DNA from: Phytoseiulus persimilis | Taxonomy: Eukaryota > Arthropoda > Arachnida > Mesostigmata > Phytoseiidae | DNA length: 64,000 nucleotides | Assembly (NCBI GenBank): GCA_037576195.1 | Contig: CM075101.1 | Coordinates: 46,438,001-46,502,000, forward strand | Direction of reading: 5' to 3' | Shown: piece after piece, positions 31,681-45,533 of the stretch | Layout: the number at the start of each line of letters is the position of its first letter | How positions within the stretch are numbered: the stretch's first letter is position 1 | Made by a program: the position numbers and the translations under genes | Notes under the pieces: model-generated | The model's input: the letters and a program-made list of their open reading frames with translations, nothing else | What the model was told of the DNA's origin: nothing | Databases searched by the model: none

Positions 31681-34600
31681 ATGCATGAAAACAGTTTGCT
31701 GCGACTCACCAGGAGCCCAATCGCTGCAGCTATCAGAATAGGGCCACGAGACGGAACGCGTGAGTGCGCGGAGCCTACAAAGCGAGGTTCAGTATCCGGA
31801 ACGCTCCTACGGGAGTTTGAAATGCGAAAAATCTGCAGACGAGACATGGATAGCCAGTCAAAGCATTGGGGATCAGTGCCAACACATGAGCCGAAGTTGG
31901 ACTCCGAAACGAGCGATCCGCACTCGGCACGATTCGTCTTATCGTATGAGTGTCGATCGCTCGAATGATATTGACGCTCGGTTCAACGGCCTTTCTTCAA
32001 TGAGGTGCCTATTCGCATGTCGCTTTTCCTTACTTTTACTTACTATGGCGGAAGCGTGCTTTGAGAAGGGAAGTGAAGGAAAGCCCACATGAGATGAATA
32101 CGTACTCAAAACTATCCTCAAAGGCTTTCATACGAGAATCATCCCTTTGAAGAAACTCGATACTAATCAACAGTCGTCTCATATTCGTATCTACGGAAAC
32201 CAGTACTCTATACGAGAGCATGACGGTGGCGAGATGCATCTGAACGGGAGGGAAGCGCCATCGGAGATCGTTCCCCGATTCCAATTCCGCGCCGCGAGCC
32301 TTCAGACGACCATCCTCAGGAGAGAGTCAGCGTGAATTTTCGCAAAGCTGGCAAACAGTTTTGCCGGCGCTCCTTCATCAGCTTGTTTCCTGATTCCGAC
32401 TGATGTCAGGAGGGAAATCAGATCCGAAATTATTCATTGTGGCAGGATTGATTGCGTCATTCATCGCAGGAAAGAGAGACCTCATCGCGAGTTTCTCCGC
32501 GAGCTCTATGCGGGCTCAACTGCATTCACTCGATATTGAGCATCAAGAATGGTTGGGTCGCTTGAATTTCCCGTGGAAACTTCCTTAATATTTGGGGGGT
32601 TGTTTCAGGAACAAACGGCGGAGAACTGAATCAGGATGACTCCCGGTGGAAGTCAAATATTGTTTCGATCGACCCGGCAGCTCCATACTCGGATGATTCG
32701 GCGATTCCTGAGGAGATACCCTCGATTCGGTCTCGCTGAGGTGGTACGAGAGGAAATGCGATAAGAACGAGAGCGGCCGAGTGGTAGGGCTCGAAAAATG
32801 GAGTGGATGGCATCGCTTGAAATCTTCCCTCGAAGGAATGCACACAACGATTTTCTCGGAAAGCAGCTGTAGTCCACCCTCCATGCTCATGGACACCAAC
32901 ATCTCCTGGGAATATCGGCTGTTACCCCCCCCCCCCTCCAAGGATGTTGGGGCCAAAGCCATCATGTTGGTCATCTCAGAAGAGTGGTCTTCAGCTTCGA
33001 CATTCGAATTCCTGAGGAAACCTGGAGAAGGTAATACAGGTCAGTGCTTCCAGACAAAAAATAGAGCTGTCAGGGTTGAAAGTACTTGGACGAGTACTCA
33101 CGACGATTATGAGGCGCCTGGGGGCAATGTAGAGCAGCTAGGCAGATCCCGAGGAGAAGAGGGTTCGGTCGCCATGAGTGAAAGGATGAACCTTCATGTT
33201 ATAAGGTATGGGCGACAGCAGGGTGTCGCAGCGGAACGAGCTTTTGAGCCATTGCAGTGCGCAACTGCATCTTGGCTTCTTTTAGGCACCTACGGTCGTT
33301 CAGAAAATCCGGGTGAAGTTTACCGATCCGGCGGGAATCAGGTATGCGGCTTCGAAATTCCATCCATGGCGGCAGCAAGATCAATTAACAGGAATCTAAT
33401 TTGAGCGGCAAGCGGCGTTGCCACCAGAGCTGAATGCCAAAGGTGTGCCATATCGTGACTAATCATCGGAGCTTAGTGAAGGAGGCAGAGAACCATTTCT
33501 CGACGAGGACTCCTCGGCTCCGAGGAGTTCCATCATTCAAAATACCCGATGACAGCTGGGAGAATACCACAGTGGATCTCTCACCCGTAGCTGGTTGCAG
33601 CAGATCCGGAGGAAATCAGAAAACCCCAAGTCGATCAATGTTCCGATAGATGAGAAGACTTTTGACCCTCGGAGCAAACTCGTGCCGGAGCGTCGAATCG
33701 AGACCGCCAAGACATCATCGTGCATGAATCTATATCTACAATTATCAGAACTTCACTGACTAATGATCGCGAGCAGCTGAGCGTGGTACATAACTCATTC
33801 ATTTAATGATCTGCTTAACAGTTCCATTTGCGGAGCCGCGAGATTCCCTCCATATTACCGCGTGGACGATCCCTCCGACTTCGAATGATTACTCGCCGGA
33901 CTAGCAGAGGAATAGCCAATACAAATCTCATTCGGGAATGTCAGGATAGTGGAGGCGGTCCGTCGTATCGTGAAGCTGTCGGCTCCATGTAAGACCATGG
34001 AACGGTGGCAAAAAACTTCGCCGAAGTCCGTACGAGTATTCGGGACTCATTGCTCTTCGACTACCCGGGCACGCCTGAGAGGAACATCCTGAAGTCTCTA
34101 ATCAGTTTGAGGTAACGTGTCCATGGCAAACGCCGCCGTTGTCCGGGTCGAACCCTGATATGTCCAGTAGATGAGCTTCAAATGAGTGTGCGGGCTCGAA
34201 AATTGACCAAGAGCTCGTTACCGACTGGGTGCAAATGCGGTTTTGAACGGCGACCACGCGGCTGTCTCTCTTTCTCCCGCTCGTGGCTCGACCGCCGAAA
34301 TAATCATGATTGATGACGCCGCGTATTTTCTCCTCTATTGTTTTGTGGCTTTTGTGGATTCGAAAGCAAGCTCAACGTAGGTGGTGAGTCCATTCATCAT
34401 CCCGCTGTTTGATGATGATACAGAAGATAATGTTGGAAAAAATAGAGGGACTGAAATCGAGGCTAATTCACCGATAGGGAGAATGGCACATGCACGAAAC
34501 CACATCGTACTTAACGAGGAGCCGCCATCTTCACGGGACCTTATGGGCCTTGCTCGAAGAATCTGTCAAACGCTCGTTCCCTCACGACCTCGAAGTTATT

Positions 34601-37282
34601 CTCTCTTCGCGTTACCGGTGGCGTTCTGAGTTGAACATCTTACGTCGAGGATCGACGAGCATTTTCCCAGCTTCGAAACTCCAATCCGGATCACGGAGTT
34701 CCTGAAGCTGACGTTGAAAATCACTTAAAGCCTGCGAAGCCTTGAGGCAAGACGAAATTGATCGCGTGTTATCGTTTCTGGGTTAAACAATTTGTCGGCG
34801 TGGTTTGCGGCAACCGAAGCTGGCTTCTGGTCATTATACTTATAACATACAAGCGGAAAGGAAGAACACTGACTCACGGATCCATCCGGTCGCATACCAC
34901 ATCGATGAAAATCTACTGCAATACATTACCTGAGCTGCGCTTGCTGGAATTGATGCTCGGGCTGATTGCTGATAAGGTTACGAAAGAGTGAGCGGCGGTT
35001 CACGGATCGTCTTTCAAAACAGTATCAATCACATCAACATTCGCTACAACGAACGGAAATACATCCTGACTCCGCCGGGAAAATTAAGTCGGAATCTTGT
35101 CCCAAAGATCTGTCGGGGTAAAATTTTGCGCCCCATATCGAGAACAGGCTTGACAACGTGATTGAGTCCATTGCTAAGATTCCTCCTACGTTACCATCAT
35201 CCTACGTTCTAGACAGGGGCGAACCCGGCTTTTTTTTTTGGGGGGGGCCAAGGATGTGATGATGATGCCGATGATGATCATCATCATCGTCTCGAGATTT
35301 TCATGACGCAATCAGCATCGTTTTCAAACCTGTGAGAATTTTCCTGATAAGACTGAATCTTTGTGGAACTTTCTCGTCGATTAAAGTAGAATATAATCCA
35401 CCCTTCCCAATATTATCGAAGAGTTTTGGGGGGGGGGGCATGGCAGAGGTCGCTCGAACGAGTTCACAGCTGGAATATTTTTGTATGAAACCAAGGTCTG
35501 TATCCGACCGTAGCCCCATAGTCCCAGCTACTCCTTATTAATCAAAAAGATACAGCAGCTTCATCTACGAACGAGCTCTCCTTATCCCTCCGCATGGGAA
35601 GAGTCTCTGCAAGCACCTCACACTGAGCAATGAATGTCTCAGTTTTTCACATCCACGGATTCTGATTTCATACTATTGGATCCATAGAGAACGGTAAGCG
35701 CTGCGGACCTTCGGATTTCCAAACTCCGCCTTCCAGTGCGAGCGTTCGAGAGGAAAGAACGAGGGCTTCATTGGACACGTTTCTCACACAACAAGTTGCA
35801 TGCGAATTTCTCTTCGATTCGAGTGTTTCGATTCTCGCATCGAATGGCATGGGCGTCCCATTTTTATTCCTCAGGATGACGGACATCTATGAGACAGTAT
35901 CCTCCTTCGTAGAGTAGCCTTCTCCCAGGGATTTCCATGTTAGGGGCATACCTAGCTACCAAATCAAGGGAGCCCGGGAGTTCGGGCGGTTTTTTGAAAT
36001 CATTCCATCAATCGCTCGAGATCGATCTTTCGCCATGGGGGGAATATTCCGAAAACATCTGAACTGCCAGGCTCTACTTATCAAGCTCCCAATAAGTGCT
36101 CCTCCATCGGGGACCGCTCTCTAAAGAGGGGTTTTTGCCGAAGTCGAAAATGTATGATATATCGCGTATGCTCAGTTCACAATTGCGATCGACGCATTCT
36201 CCCTAAGTCAGGCCGAAGAGCGTAAGTTTCCCTCACTTTCGAATCTTTTCAGGAGAGTAAATTCCAGCTTTTTTCTCGCTTGGTCCCCTCTAGGATGCTG
36301 TCGAGGGCGCTGTGGTTCTGCTAATATTTTCACCTAGGGGAGCCAGGGAGTCCGGAAGGGTTCGCACAGCAATCAAAACGAATCCGGTACTGTCCAACTG
36401 TCCTGTACACGAAGAAGGCAAGGCGGCGTGACCAGCGACACGAATGAATCGCGTCTCCCGGAAATCAGCGCTCTGGCTCACTTAGCACTGCAGACGTGTG
36501 AAAGTGGAAGTTCACGTCCTCGGCCTGAAACCTTCGGGTGCTTCTTGTGGTTTCAACTCGCAGAAGCTTCCATGATGCATCAATACCCCAGTTTTCTCGG
36601 ACTGGTTTCCGAGGTTTCCCAGGAGTCCTCCTGTGGTTCTGATTCGAGAAAGGCGGTTTCGTTTAGGGCTTTTACTTCATTCGGCGTGCACATCTGCCTA
36701 CCAAACCATACCTGAATGCATCCGTGAGTTCCGTCTCTCTCAGGGGATGCATGTCGGAATTGGATGGACCGTGTTAACGACAGACAGGATCCACGCAGCC
36801 AGTGCAGAGATTTTCTCTACTACAACTAGTCTGTCCAGGAGTTTTTGCTCCGAGTGTCTGATCGCGATCGGGATTGTTGGATCCTCCCAATTCAATGGCC
36901 CAAAATTCGCCGAACTTGGATGGAAAAGTTTTTTTTTTTTTTGCAGGGCTCGAAGACTTCCGTAATCATTTATTGGATCCCACAGAAGATGAAGATCTCC
37001 GAGGTCAGTTATCTTTTCCTCTAGCTTCTTCTCCGTATCCATTCCGGACCGGACCATCCGAAATCAACCTGTCAGCGATCGGACAGCAATGTTTTGATGG
37101 TCCGATTGGCAGATTAGGGATCGATAATCGTCCGCGAAATGAATTTGTCACGAGTAATTGAACACTTCACTAAATGTGCCACCTTGCGTTATCACGGCCT
37201 TTTTGATTCGACGTTATGTACTACACGAATTCTCTTTCGTCCCTCGTTGATGAAGTTCGTTGAATACGTCATGCACTTACTT
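31681..37282. other. Gene-poor stretch, low-complexity tracts
   Basis: On the minus strand, good donors occur at about 32043 (ATA|GTAAGT) after an open stretch of about 80 codons, and at about 31703 (CTG|GTGAGT) after a hydrophobic run. They may be exons of an unrecognised gene. Homopolymer tracts: C at about 32927-32937, T/G at about 35230-35248, G at about 35428-35438, T at about 36931-36943. The block at about 35212-35250 (AGGGGCGAACCCGG, then T and G runs) resembles a DNA-transposon terminus, but no partner end was found. Confidence 0.3.
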
Positions 37283-37693
37283 GGTGACCAGACGCCTTGT
37301 TGGACGGTGTGGCGGCTTCCCGGTCGATTGGTCGAAAACAACGCAAGCTGTCATTAGCAGAACGATAGTTACGATTACGATAATTTCGAGTTGGAATTTA
37401 GATCATGAACATCGTTGAAACCGCTTCCCCTCGTCGCCGTGTCGTGCGCGTTATCGACGAATGATAGTAATGTCTTTGTGTCGAAGCAGCAGGCGAGCTG
37501 AAGCTCGCTCAAAGCGAACGGTTAGCTTCAGTACTTCGCAACGGATTCGCAGTGCCTCGAAATTATCGCGCGCCAGTCCAGTCAGTGTCGTTGAAGATTG
37601 AATTATATCGACGTTCATTGGAAAAGTCCCTTTTTCGCTTCCAGCCGATGTGTCTCGCAGACGAAACAGAGCTGACAATGAGTTCTCCTCCAT
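37283..37693 (-). other. Possible exon(s) with one membrane segment
   Basis: On the minus strand an ATG at 37691-37693 opens 80 codons (MEENSLSALFRLRD...). After two stops in the same frame comes a strongly hydrophobic run (IIVIVTIVLLMTACVVF) and then a donor (CCAA|GTAAGT at about 37282). The residues after the membrane run include TGKPP, which also occurs after the membrane segment of the gene at 53.3 kb. The stops mean the two pieces cannot be one simple exon. It could be a decayed relative of that gene. Confidence 0.2.
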
Positions 37694-40600
37694 AGCCCTG
37701 ACTTATGAGCGGCGCGTGGTTCATTCGGATCAGTTTCCGAGCTCCATCTTCCAGAAGAGACCAATTAGTGTGATCCTTATGAACGAATCTGGTCCTGCCA
37801 CCTGGCGGTGTTTGTGGATCGACATGCAGTCACGTTCAACACAGTGACAACAGTTTCGGTCGAACTCACAGCTTCCATCTGAATCCAGCAGACTCCTAGA
37901 CTGGTACTTCGAAGTGTTCCGTGCATGAAATCACCGCTGATACCCCTTCTGTTTTGAAAGGCGTTCATTCTAAAGCCAGAAGCCGGATGATGCGACACAT
38001 CTGATTCCGAGATGTTGCTGGGGCCGTTTGAAATGCAGCCTCAACTGGAAATACACAGACGGAGAGGCTCTAAGCTCACATGATCATGATACGAAGGCGG
38101 AGACTGACGTGTCGAAAGGATTCTGGATGACCACGCAACCATCCAGCTGCAATACCTTAGAATGCCTCGACATCGAAGAGAGAGTGACAGAAGAAGTCTC
38201 CCGACAGGTCTTGTCCCAGAGTGTGGACGACTGGAACTTTCTGATTCGAGCCGATCGCACGTATTCCAAGCCCTGATAAGCAGACTCTATCAGATTTGTT
38301 TCCCTGGCTTGTTCGCTATTGAATGCTCTTGATGACCCCACCCTGTTCGATTGATGAGTTTTCACACTGCTGCACATCAATCGCGGTAACTGAGGTGGGA
38401 GCAGTTCCCCAACATTTGTGCTGTTCGGTTTTACCGGGCCAAACGTTTGACAAGCAGCCTTCAGAACATTTTTTTTCTACAATCGAAATCCTGATCGAAA
38501 ATTTCCTCGGATCTGCGTTGGCATTCAAGCGAACGGCCATTCAAACAATGCGTCCTGGAAACATGACTCCCCTTCAAAATTGACGCGGACTAACCCGTTT
38601 TGAATGCTTCGGCCCTTCAAGTCGTGGGTCATCAGCTGAACGTTTTTCGTTCCAAGCGTGGTGAAATTCGAGGAAAAATCTTCCAAAATCCGGTCTGAAT
38701 GAAGTCCGCTCAGCCTCGAATTATCTAAGCGGTGGGAAACCTTCCAGAGGAGTCTTCCAGGTCGAATTCGTGGGCTTCCTCAGGAGAAGTCCCTTCCCCG
38801 AGGGTTTCAGGCAGAATGAGAGGCCTTCTTCCTGCATGCTCCTGCACCGCCTTCGGATATCGCATTCCTCACGTTGGTGGGCGTCGCGATTTCCTTCGAA
38901 ACCTGATTGATCGACATCGACGTAGTGACCGCGTCAAAGTACTGCACCGTCGACGGAAGTTGCAGACGATTAAGAATCGTGACAATTAATTAATTCGAGT
39001 TCGACGCTCCCTCAGCTTCCGGCTCGACTGAGGGGACCCTCGGAGTCCACGGGAGCCCAAATCGATTGCGCGCGGTTCCTGCTCTCGTCGAAATGTGCCG
39101 CCTCCTTATTTTTCACGGAGCTGCTGATAATAACGCTCGCTTCCTGCCGGTCGCCGCATACTTCGTTTGCTCAAGACGCATCTCAGGCCTTGCTGCTCAA
39201 TCTACAGCTAGCCGAGAGGCAATGATTTCAGATTCGCCCGAGGGAGGCCGTCTCTTCAGTTTCGATCGACTGAAGTCGCGTCGGATGTCGTTTCGCTTCC
39301 AAACCGTCGAGTAGACGACTGGACAAACAACTGGGCAGCGCGATGACTTGATTGAGGAATAGATGAGAAGTCAGGAATATATGTCCAAATATTCGCTCGA
39401 ACGATTCTTGCACGGAGCTTTTGTGAAACAATTGAAGAGGAAGGACGTTAAGAACTGGAGCCGTTCTCGCACCATTTTTCTGTGCCCGAGGGAGAATCAA
39501 ATCGTTGCTGTTCCTTATCCACACTTTACGGGCACTGGAACCGGACTCCAGCCACGTCGGCGCCCTCTTCGGGATCGGAGACACAGGGGCGTTAGTGATC
39601 TCTAGAACCAGACAACCTCAACGTATTTCGTGGTCAAAGCGTTGGCCTTATCGAGTAGTTCGACCTGAAAATCTTGGATTGCCGGTGAGGAATTTCTGTC
39701 AAGCGGCTTCAGTTGTTTCGGTAGAGTCACAGCCGCCGGGAGATCTCAGAAATGGTTCCACGAGTTCACGTCGTCTCTGAAGTGTTTTTCTGGCGCTGGA
39801 CACTTGGTCCGGGTCTTGAACAAGCACAGCCGTGGAAACAAATAGGTGAAGAGAGTTAGAACTGGAAGACGATGTTGATGACAGACAATCGTCTGGATTC
39901 AATTCACTCTGTATTTATTTGCCCGGCTCATCGACGCCGTGAGCTGGTCGGTCTGATCGTCGTCGACGTTGCCGATTGGCCTCGTCGAAAGTTGCCAGGG
40001 AAAGGGGGCCGTCGAGCTTTTGTTGATTCGTCGCCATTCTCGTTTTAGAGTGGTTAAGGCCCTAACCGTCGGATGAATAGGCGGACGGCCGGACGTTTCT
40101 TCGAAGAACAGCGCGCTGATTCGCTCCTCACGACTTTGCACAAGACTTCAGTTATCTCTTACAAAAAAAACCGATAGCTTGTTGTTCTGCATTCCAGTGG
40201 CCATCGCGTCGGCGCTCAATGGTCAGCCGGCCCAACCAGAACACCAACTCGAGCAGACGATCGACTCATGTCTAAAGGGGACCAGAGCCCTATATTCGTT
40301 GAGATTCTCTCGTCCTCTTCTAAGACCTTCCCTCGGCTCACCCTGAGTCCGCGTTCTCTCCGGAGAGAAGGAAATCTCTCCAAGTACATATTCGGGAGGT
40401 CGCGGGGCGAGGGAGAAATTTCCACCCGGATCTCTCCTGGTGGGACTGTTCCTCCTCGTGCTTTTCCGATACCCCATGCAGCCTGATCAGATCCGGAACG
40501 GAATCAATTCGGCGCATCGGAACTGGCTCTAGTGCTTTGAGGTGTGCTGACGTGCCATTCGCGAGAAAAGCCCGCGTTCTGTTTCTCGCACAGGCGTCTC

Positions 40601-42137
40601 GAAGGTGAGACGATTTTCTTGTTCGGTCCCTGATTTTAATCAGAGCTGACTTGGATATCGGATCGTTGTTGGCTGGCGGTCAGCCCCTTAAGGGAAGCTC
40701 TGGGTCAGATCTTCACCCATCCGTCGGTCCATTCAAACCCGGCCAGCTGTCGGTCGGTTAACCCGTTGCGAACAATTCGCCGACTCTTACCAAGGAATCA
40801 AGTACAATTTTGACAGGCGCTCACACTCATGCGCACAATTTTGACTTGACTCGTAGAACCTTCTGCGTCGATCAAGCTGCGGATGGCCCAGACAATTATT
40901 TTCTCTTTCTTCGTCTTCGGAAGAAATAGGAATCGTGTCTTTTAAGAGAGATCTAGCCAAGATCAGTCCTCGCCGTCGTCGTCTTCCGAGCCGTCCGGAG
41001 TCGAAAGTCTTCGCCGTCGTCGTTTTCTTCGCTGTTGTCTTGGAATCAAAGTCTGGAAAATCTAAAATGTTCAGACGAACAATCCGAATGAGATTCAATG
41101 GAAATCACACGCACGCTAACCGCTTATTACGAGAGCTTTCAAGAAAAGAGTGCGATTCATGCGGGGTTCATGAAGAGAACTGTTTGCCACATCCAGAAGG
41201 CAGAACGACGGACAGGCGTCGAGCGCATTGAGTCAAGCACCCGGCTGAACAGATCGACGGACAGCTTCCCGAACTACTAGCCCAGCAAACTTATCAACGA
41301 GGCGATCGCTACGATCCGATCAAGGAGCATCGATTTTCCAGGCGCTTCTAAAGGAGCGCATATAAAGTCGACAAGGAGCGACAGGAACAGCAAAAGTGGA
41401 GCGGGCACTCAAGCAACACCAGAACCGAGCGCCCGAGTCATCACAGATCGAGCGATCTGGATCGCCCGGCACCGGTCAGGAGTTTCTGTCCTGGATATAG
41501 CTCTCTCCGAGCGTTCGTTATATGACGAGCTCGACTGTTGAGCGCATGATCACGGTAGAGCTTTGGGATCAGAAAGGCAGAAGGACGAAGAGCCTAATCC
41601 AGAGTACTCCGAAAATCATTGACCCAGGAGGGGGCGGCTGAGGTACTCATCATGTTTGGACTTGTGGCGTTTCGGAAACGAACAAGAGCGAGATCTATTG
41701 AACGTCTACGTCTGCCCCCGCATTTTCACTGCTAACCGCGTATATTGTTCGCAAAACATCGACATGGTAGCACAGACTCACGGAGTGTTGGGGAATCGGC
41801 TAATTTCGCGAAATGGTGTACTTCTTGATTCTACCGCACACTAGTGGTTTTCGGGTTCATGGGTTCTACACGTCCGTTTCAAATCTATCCGGCAGTTTCT
41901 CCTGATATCTTTTGTGGGGTCCTAGATCGAGACTTTCGATGCGACGTCATGAGACCCGATGATTCCTCCCATCTAGTGAAAGCGATTGTCACATCCAGCT
42001 AAAGTCATCGAGAGTGCACCTCTGTGAGATTCAGTCATTTGTCACAAAAGATGAGCTCAGTGCGACATTAGCCGCCGCAGAACATCGCATGATGGCAGAT
42101 TCGGCACTCATATTACTCAGATCTCAGCCGGACTTGA
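37694..42137. other. Gene-poor stretch, no gene resolved
   Basis: Open pieces of 60-120 codons occur on both strands without recognisable domains. A plus-strand piece ending near 38580 (FLGSALAFKR) faintly recalls the block before M3 of the ionotropic receptors (PLTFKRKR). A plus-strand run at about 39.5-39.6 kb (GIGDTGALVIS) faintly recalls a serine-protease active-site loop. Both are too short to call. Confidence 0.3.
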
Positions 42138-42533
42138 GTCGTCCGCGAGTTTCCCATCGACTGGTCGATCTATAACTCGAAAGCATTCGCTCAATCGGTT
42201 CTGAAAGCGAAACAAACTTTCTTGATATCTGAGCAACGGAGGCTCAGGATTCTCGGTGATGCCATGGAAATCTCGACAGATTTCAGCGCTCCTTCAAAGC
42301 AGGTCTTGATTCTCAAACGAGGTAAAAACTTCTCGCGTTTCATATTAGCCGAACTGAAATGTGAAGAAGAAAATCGAATGAAAGATGCAAAGAAAAAGGC
42401 TGTCATGCGCTTATTGGAAATTATTGGTGTGGACGAGAGACACCCGGCTTACCGATTCTATTGCGGGTCTTGTTGCTCGAGGCAAGGAGAGGAGTATTCA
42501 ACTCGAGCCTCCGAATCCGAGACATCGAATTAG
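42138..42533 (+). CDS. Unassigned hydrophilic ORF
   Basis: The frame stays open for about 130 codons after a TGA at 42135. It is Lys/Glu-rich and helical in character (ILAELKCEEENRMKDAKKKA), ending in a Cys pair (CGSCCSRQ). There is no membrane segment, no clear start codon near the beginning and no family match. Codon use looks more regular than in the surroundings. It is probably part of a larger gene if real. Confidence 0.3.
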   Translation, partial: VVREFPIDWSIYNSKAFAQSVLKAKQTFLISEQRRLRILGDAMEISTDFSAPSKQVLILKRGKNFSRFILAELKCEEENRMKDAKKKAVMRLLEIIGVDERHPAYRFYCGSCCSRQGEEYSTRASESETSN

Positions 42534-42539
42534 AATATT

Positions 42540-45533
42540 CTCATCACTGATTGTTCCTGCATCGAAGAATAAAATCAACAGAACGAAAACGACCGTGGTC
42601 CTCTGTGGTTAACAGCGGTCTCATGCAGGGAGGGGAGAACCGTGGTCATCGTCTCAGGTTGTGAGCTCACGAGATTGCCAACAGCGCTCCCATGCGTAGA
42701 TCTCCGTTTATCCTAAAAAGCGTGGCTTTTCGGAGACATTCCTCCTCGATGGACAGCTACCTTGGACTTATTCCCTTCTGACAATTAAATACTGTCGGAC
42801 TCATCTCCTTTCGGAAATGAACCCGTTCTTGAGCCCTCCTTTCGCGGCAGTAGCGAACGAATATCACCGATGTGGGACTAGCATTTGGAAGAGAGCTTGA
42901 TCCAGAACCGATATCAATCGAAATCCGGAATTTGACAAAAATGGACTTATCGCCGTTTGGAGTCGAGCTCGTCATATGACCGACCCGCTCCTCAGAGATC
43001 GAAGCCGGCTCCCCATTTGACACCGGGCTGTGGCTAGTGGGTTCTGAGCTAGACGTCCAGAACCCGTACTTTCGAGCATCATTCATCTATCGATACTTCA
43101 AGCTTGTGGTAATTGATGGACCAATTGATGAATTATTTCAGGGAACACGGGCTCTTGAGTCGTCACGAATCTTGTCAGTAAGGAGCTCGATCCATGGAGG
43201 GCTAGGACGTTCAACATGAACGATCCCATAGGAGTTCCCGATGGCGCAGACCTTGGCAGTGTAACCGGTGGTCGTTTAGATGAGGAGGAGGGACTGAGTA
43301 CACTTGCGACTCCAAGGAGAATGACAATCCTCTCTGACAGCCCGGCGGAGCTCGATCCAGCGTCTGGCGCCAAGTCCAGGGGGAAACTCCCTCGTTCCAG
43401 CTGGGAGATCGGAGGCTTCCGAAGCGAGCAACCTCCCGAATTCATCGATAGCCGGAGAAAGGAAGCAAGATCGAAGATATTCCGCAACACTCTCCTCGCC
43501 GGTCGATCTCGGCTCACTTCCACAATGTTTCGGCCCATAGGAAGAATCCACCGCGCAATCATCTGCGATGAGAATATTTGAGCTCGTCGAAGTACGCGAA
43601 GGCAGAGCTCTGCAACGTTTCATCGGAGGCTCCAAAAGAGCTTCTTCTCATCCACCTTCTGACAGAGAGGTCGCTCGCCCGATTCGTCTTCCTCATCTCC
43701 GTTTTCTCGAACGTTTCCGATCCGCATCCCAGGTTCGGCGACTGCTCCATTAGTTAATTATTGTAGTTATCGACTTTTTGCTGTTTCCGATGATTGTACA
43801 GGCCGAACGCTCGTCATTTCCTCTCCTATCTCTGACCGTGATCAGGTTAAGGAATGTCTGTCGTTAACTCGGACAACGCAGTTTTGGAACGGGTAAAGAT
43901 CGAAGGCGCTCCGCCTTGTCGAGCTGTGGAAAGCGTTCGCCTGCGCGTTCTTGGGGAGCTGTGCGACAAATCTGGACATCAAGCAACCGAATCGGTATCA
44001 GGAAGAAAACTTACGCCCAACTCGAATGGTTCGATCAATCGATAGGAATCAAGTGTTGGCAGTTTTCTAGTGGTGCTAGTTGTGGCGACCATTAGACCAG
44101 CGATGAGTGGTCGGGGTTTTCGTCGACTCGTTCAGACGTGATGAACCATTTCCAGACCACCTAATCGGAGGGAAGCTGATAGAGATGAATATAGTATGGC
44201 CGCGGACGAGCGAGACAGAGTGAGCTCTGAGTGAGGCCTTCGTTGGATGCTCGCTCGCCAGCGCCATGATTATGCCGACCGACGATGGCGACGGTAATCA
44301 CGCCGCAGATGATGATGGCCGATCACCGATTGAGTTCAGCTGCTTTCGAGCGGCGTAGAGGCATTCACGAACCCAGTCAGTCGGTCGATCGGGGCGGCGA
44401 GCTCATTGTGTGACTCCGGTTCTCCCTCTCGGTCTGCGTCGTCGTCGTTTCTCGCGGACGCTCCAGCTCCCTCCCTTCCTCTCAGTCGCTCTGCGCTCGG
44501 TTCGTTTTGCGCCGATGACTTGATGATCCAATCCGATGATTGAGTTGCTTCGCTGTTTGGCTGAGGGCCCACTCGGCGTCGCCGCTGCTGATGGAATGGA
44601 CGAACTGACCAACGCGCCGATGGGACGTTCCTTGATGATCGTAATTGACGTCAGGACACTGGCAGCAGGAACCGACTCCAAAGTCCTACAACCTATTGAG
44701 TCGGACCGAAAATCTACGGATCGGTTGCGCTGGGTTATCTTTCGACGAGCACTGATTGGGTCGTTGGTGACAATTGGGCTTAATCGCCACACAGACATCT
44801 CGATTAGGCCGCCCGTTGCCTCGGGGGAGTGTTTGAAATTCGAGGTCGCTTACCTGGCCGCCGCGGTCCGGCTGAATAACTTGGTTTTCTAATGTTGTAT
44901 GGAATCGTTGGGAGAGGGGAATTGAGTTCTGTTCCGTATGAGATCCGACGTTCAATCGGAATCTACTGGTTGTCCCGTTTCCAACACGATCACCTCCACG
45001 CGAGGACTCCGAAAAACCGAGCACGACATCACGAATTGTTTTATCTGGCGGAAGGCCATCGGCCACGTCCACGATAGTTGTTCTACTTTTGAGAGTGTCG
45101 GATGAAAAGGTTTTCACTCTACGAAGCGAGGCCGTAGCCTCCCAGATCAAACGTGGCGATGGTAGCACTGAGAACTGCACTTGGCCAGTGATTCAGACGT
45201 GTTCTCGGCGGGCGAGTTCTGAACAAGCCTTGATTTCGTTCAGTTCGGCGTCTAATGAACAGGACAGAGCTCAAAAGTCATTAGGAAGAGTCATGAGCGT
45301 TCAATCCTCTGCATTCTTGAAGGCTCGTACGGAGTTATGCGGGCTCTCCCATCGCGAAATACAACGAGCCCGGTGCGGAGCTCCGAATATAAATATTTGA
45401 TTTGGAATTCATTTACAGCTCCCTCCGATGGCAGCGTCCACCCTTCGTTCTCTCTCTCTCCTGCCTCTCTCTCTCTGTTCCCCGCTCTGGACTTGTCTAA
45501 AACTCTCACTCACTGAGCCAGTCTTGATCGTCG
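42540..45533. other. Gene-poor stretch, no gene resolved
   Basis: Open frames of 60-160 codons overlap on both strands at 43.1-43.75 kb and 44.4-45.2 kb with no recognisable motif. A perfect CRE-type octamer TGACGTCA lies at about 44646-44653. A minus-strand donor-like site (CCAG|GTAAGC) at about 44855 follows one of the frames. A CT-rich tract lies at 45450-45480. Confidence 0.3.

Noticed and set aside
32036..32284. A gustatory-receptor penultimate exon on the minus strand
   Set aside because: Spacing of an acidic-then-hydrophobic run before a donor is suggestive, but no following exon with TYhhhhhQF could be found and residue identity is negligible.
35212..35520. A DNA transposon bounded by homopolymer-rich ends
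   Set aside because: The left end resembles known termini, but no matching inverted end or target duplication was found.
36295..36432. A plus-strand exon starting DAVEGAVVLLIF
   Set aside because: The acceptor is plausible, but upstream exon phases do not fit and the opposite strand is equally open.
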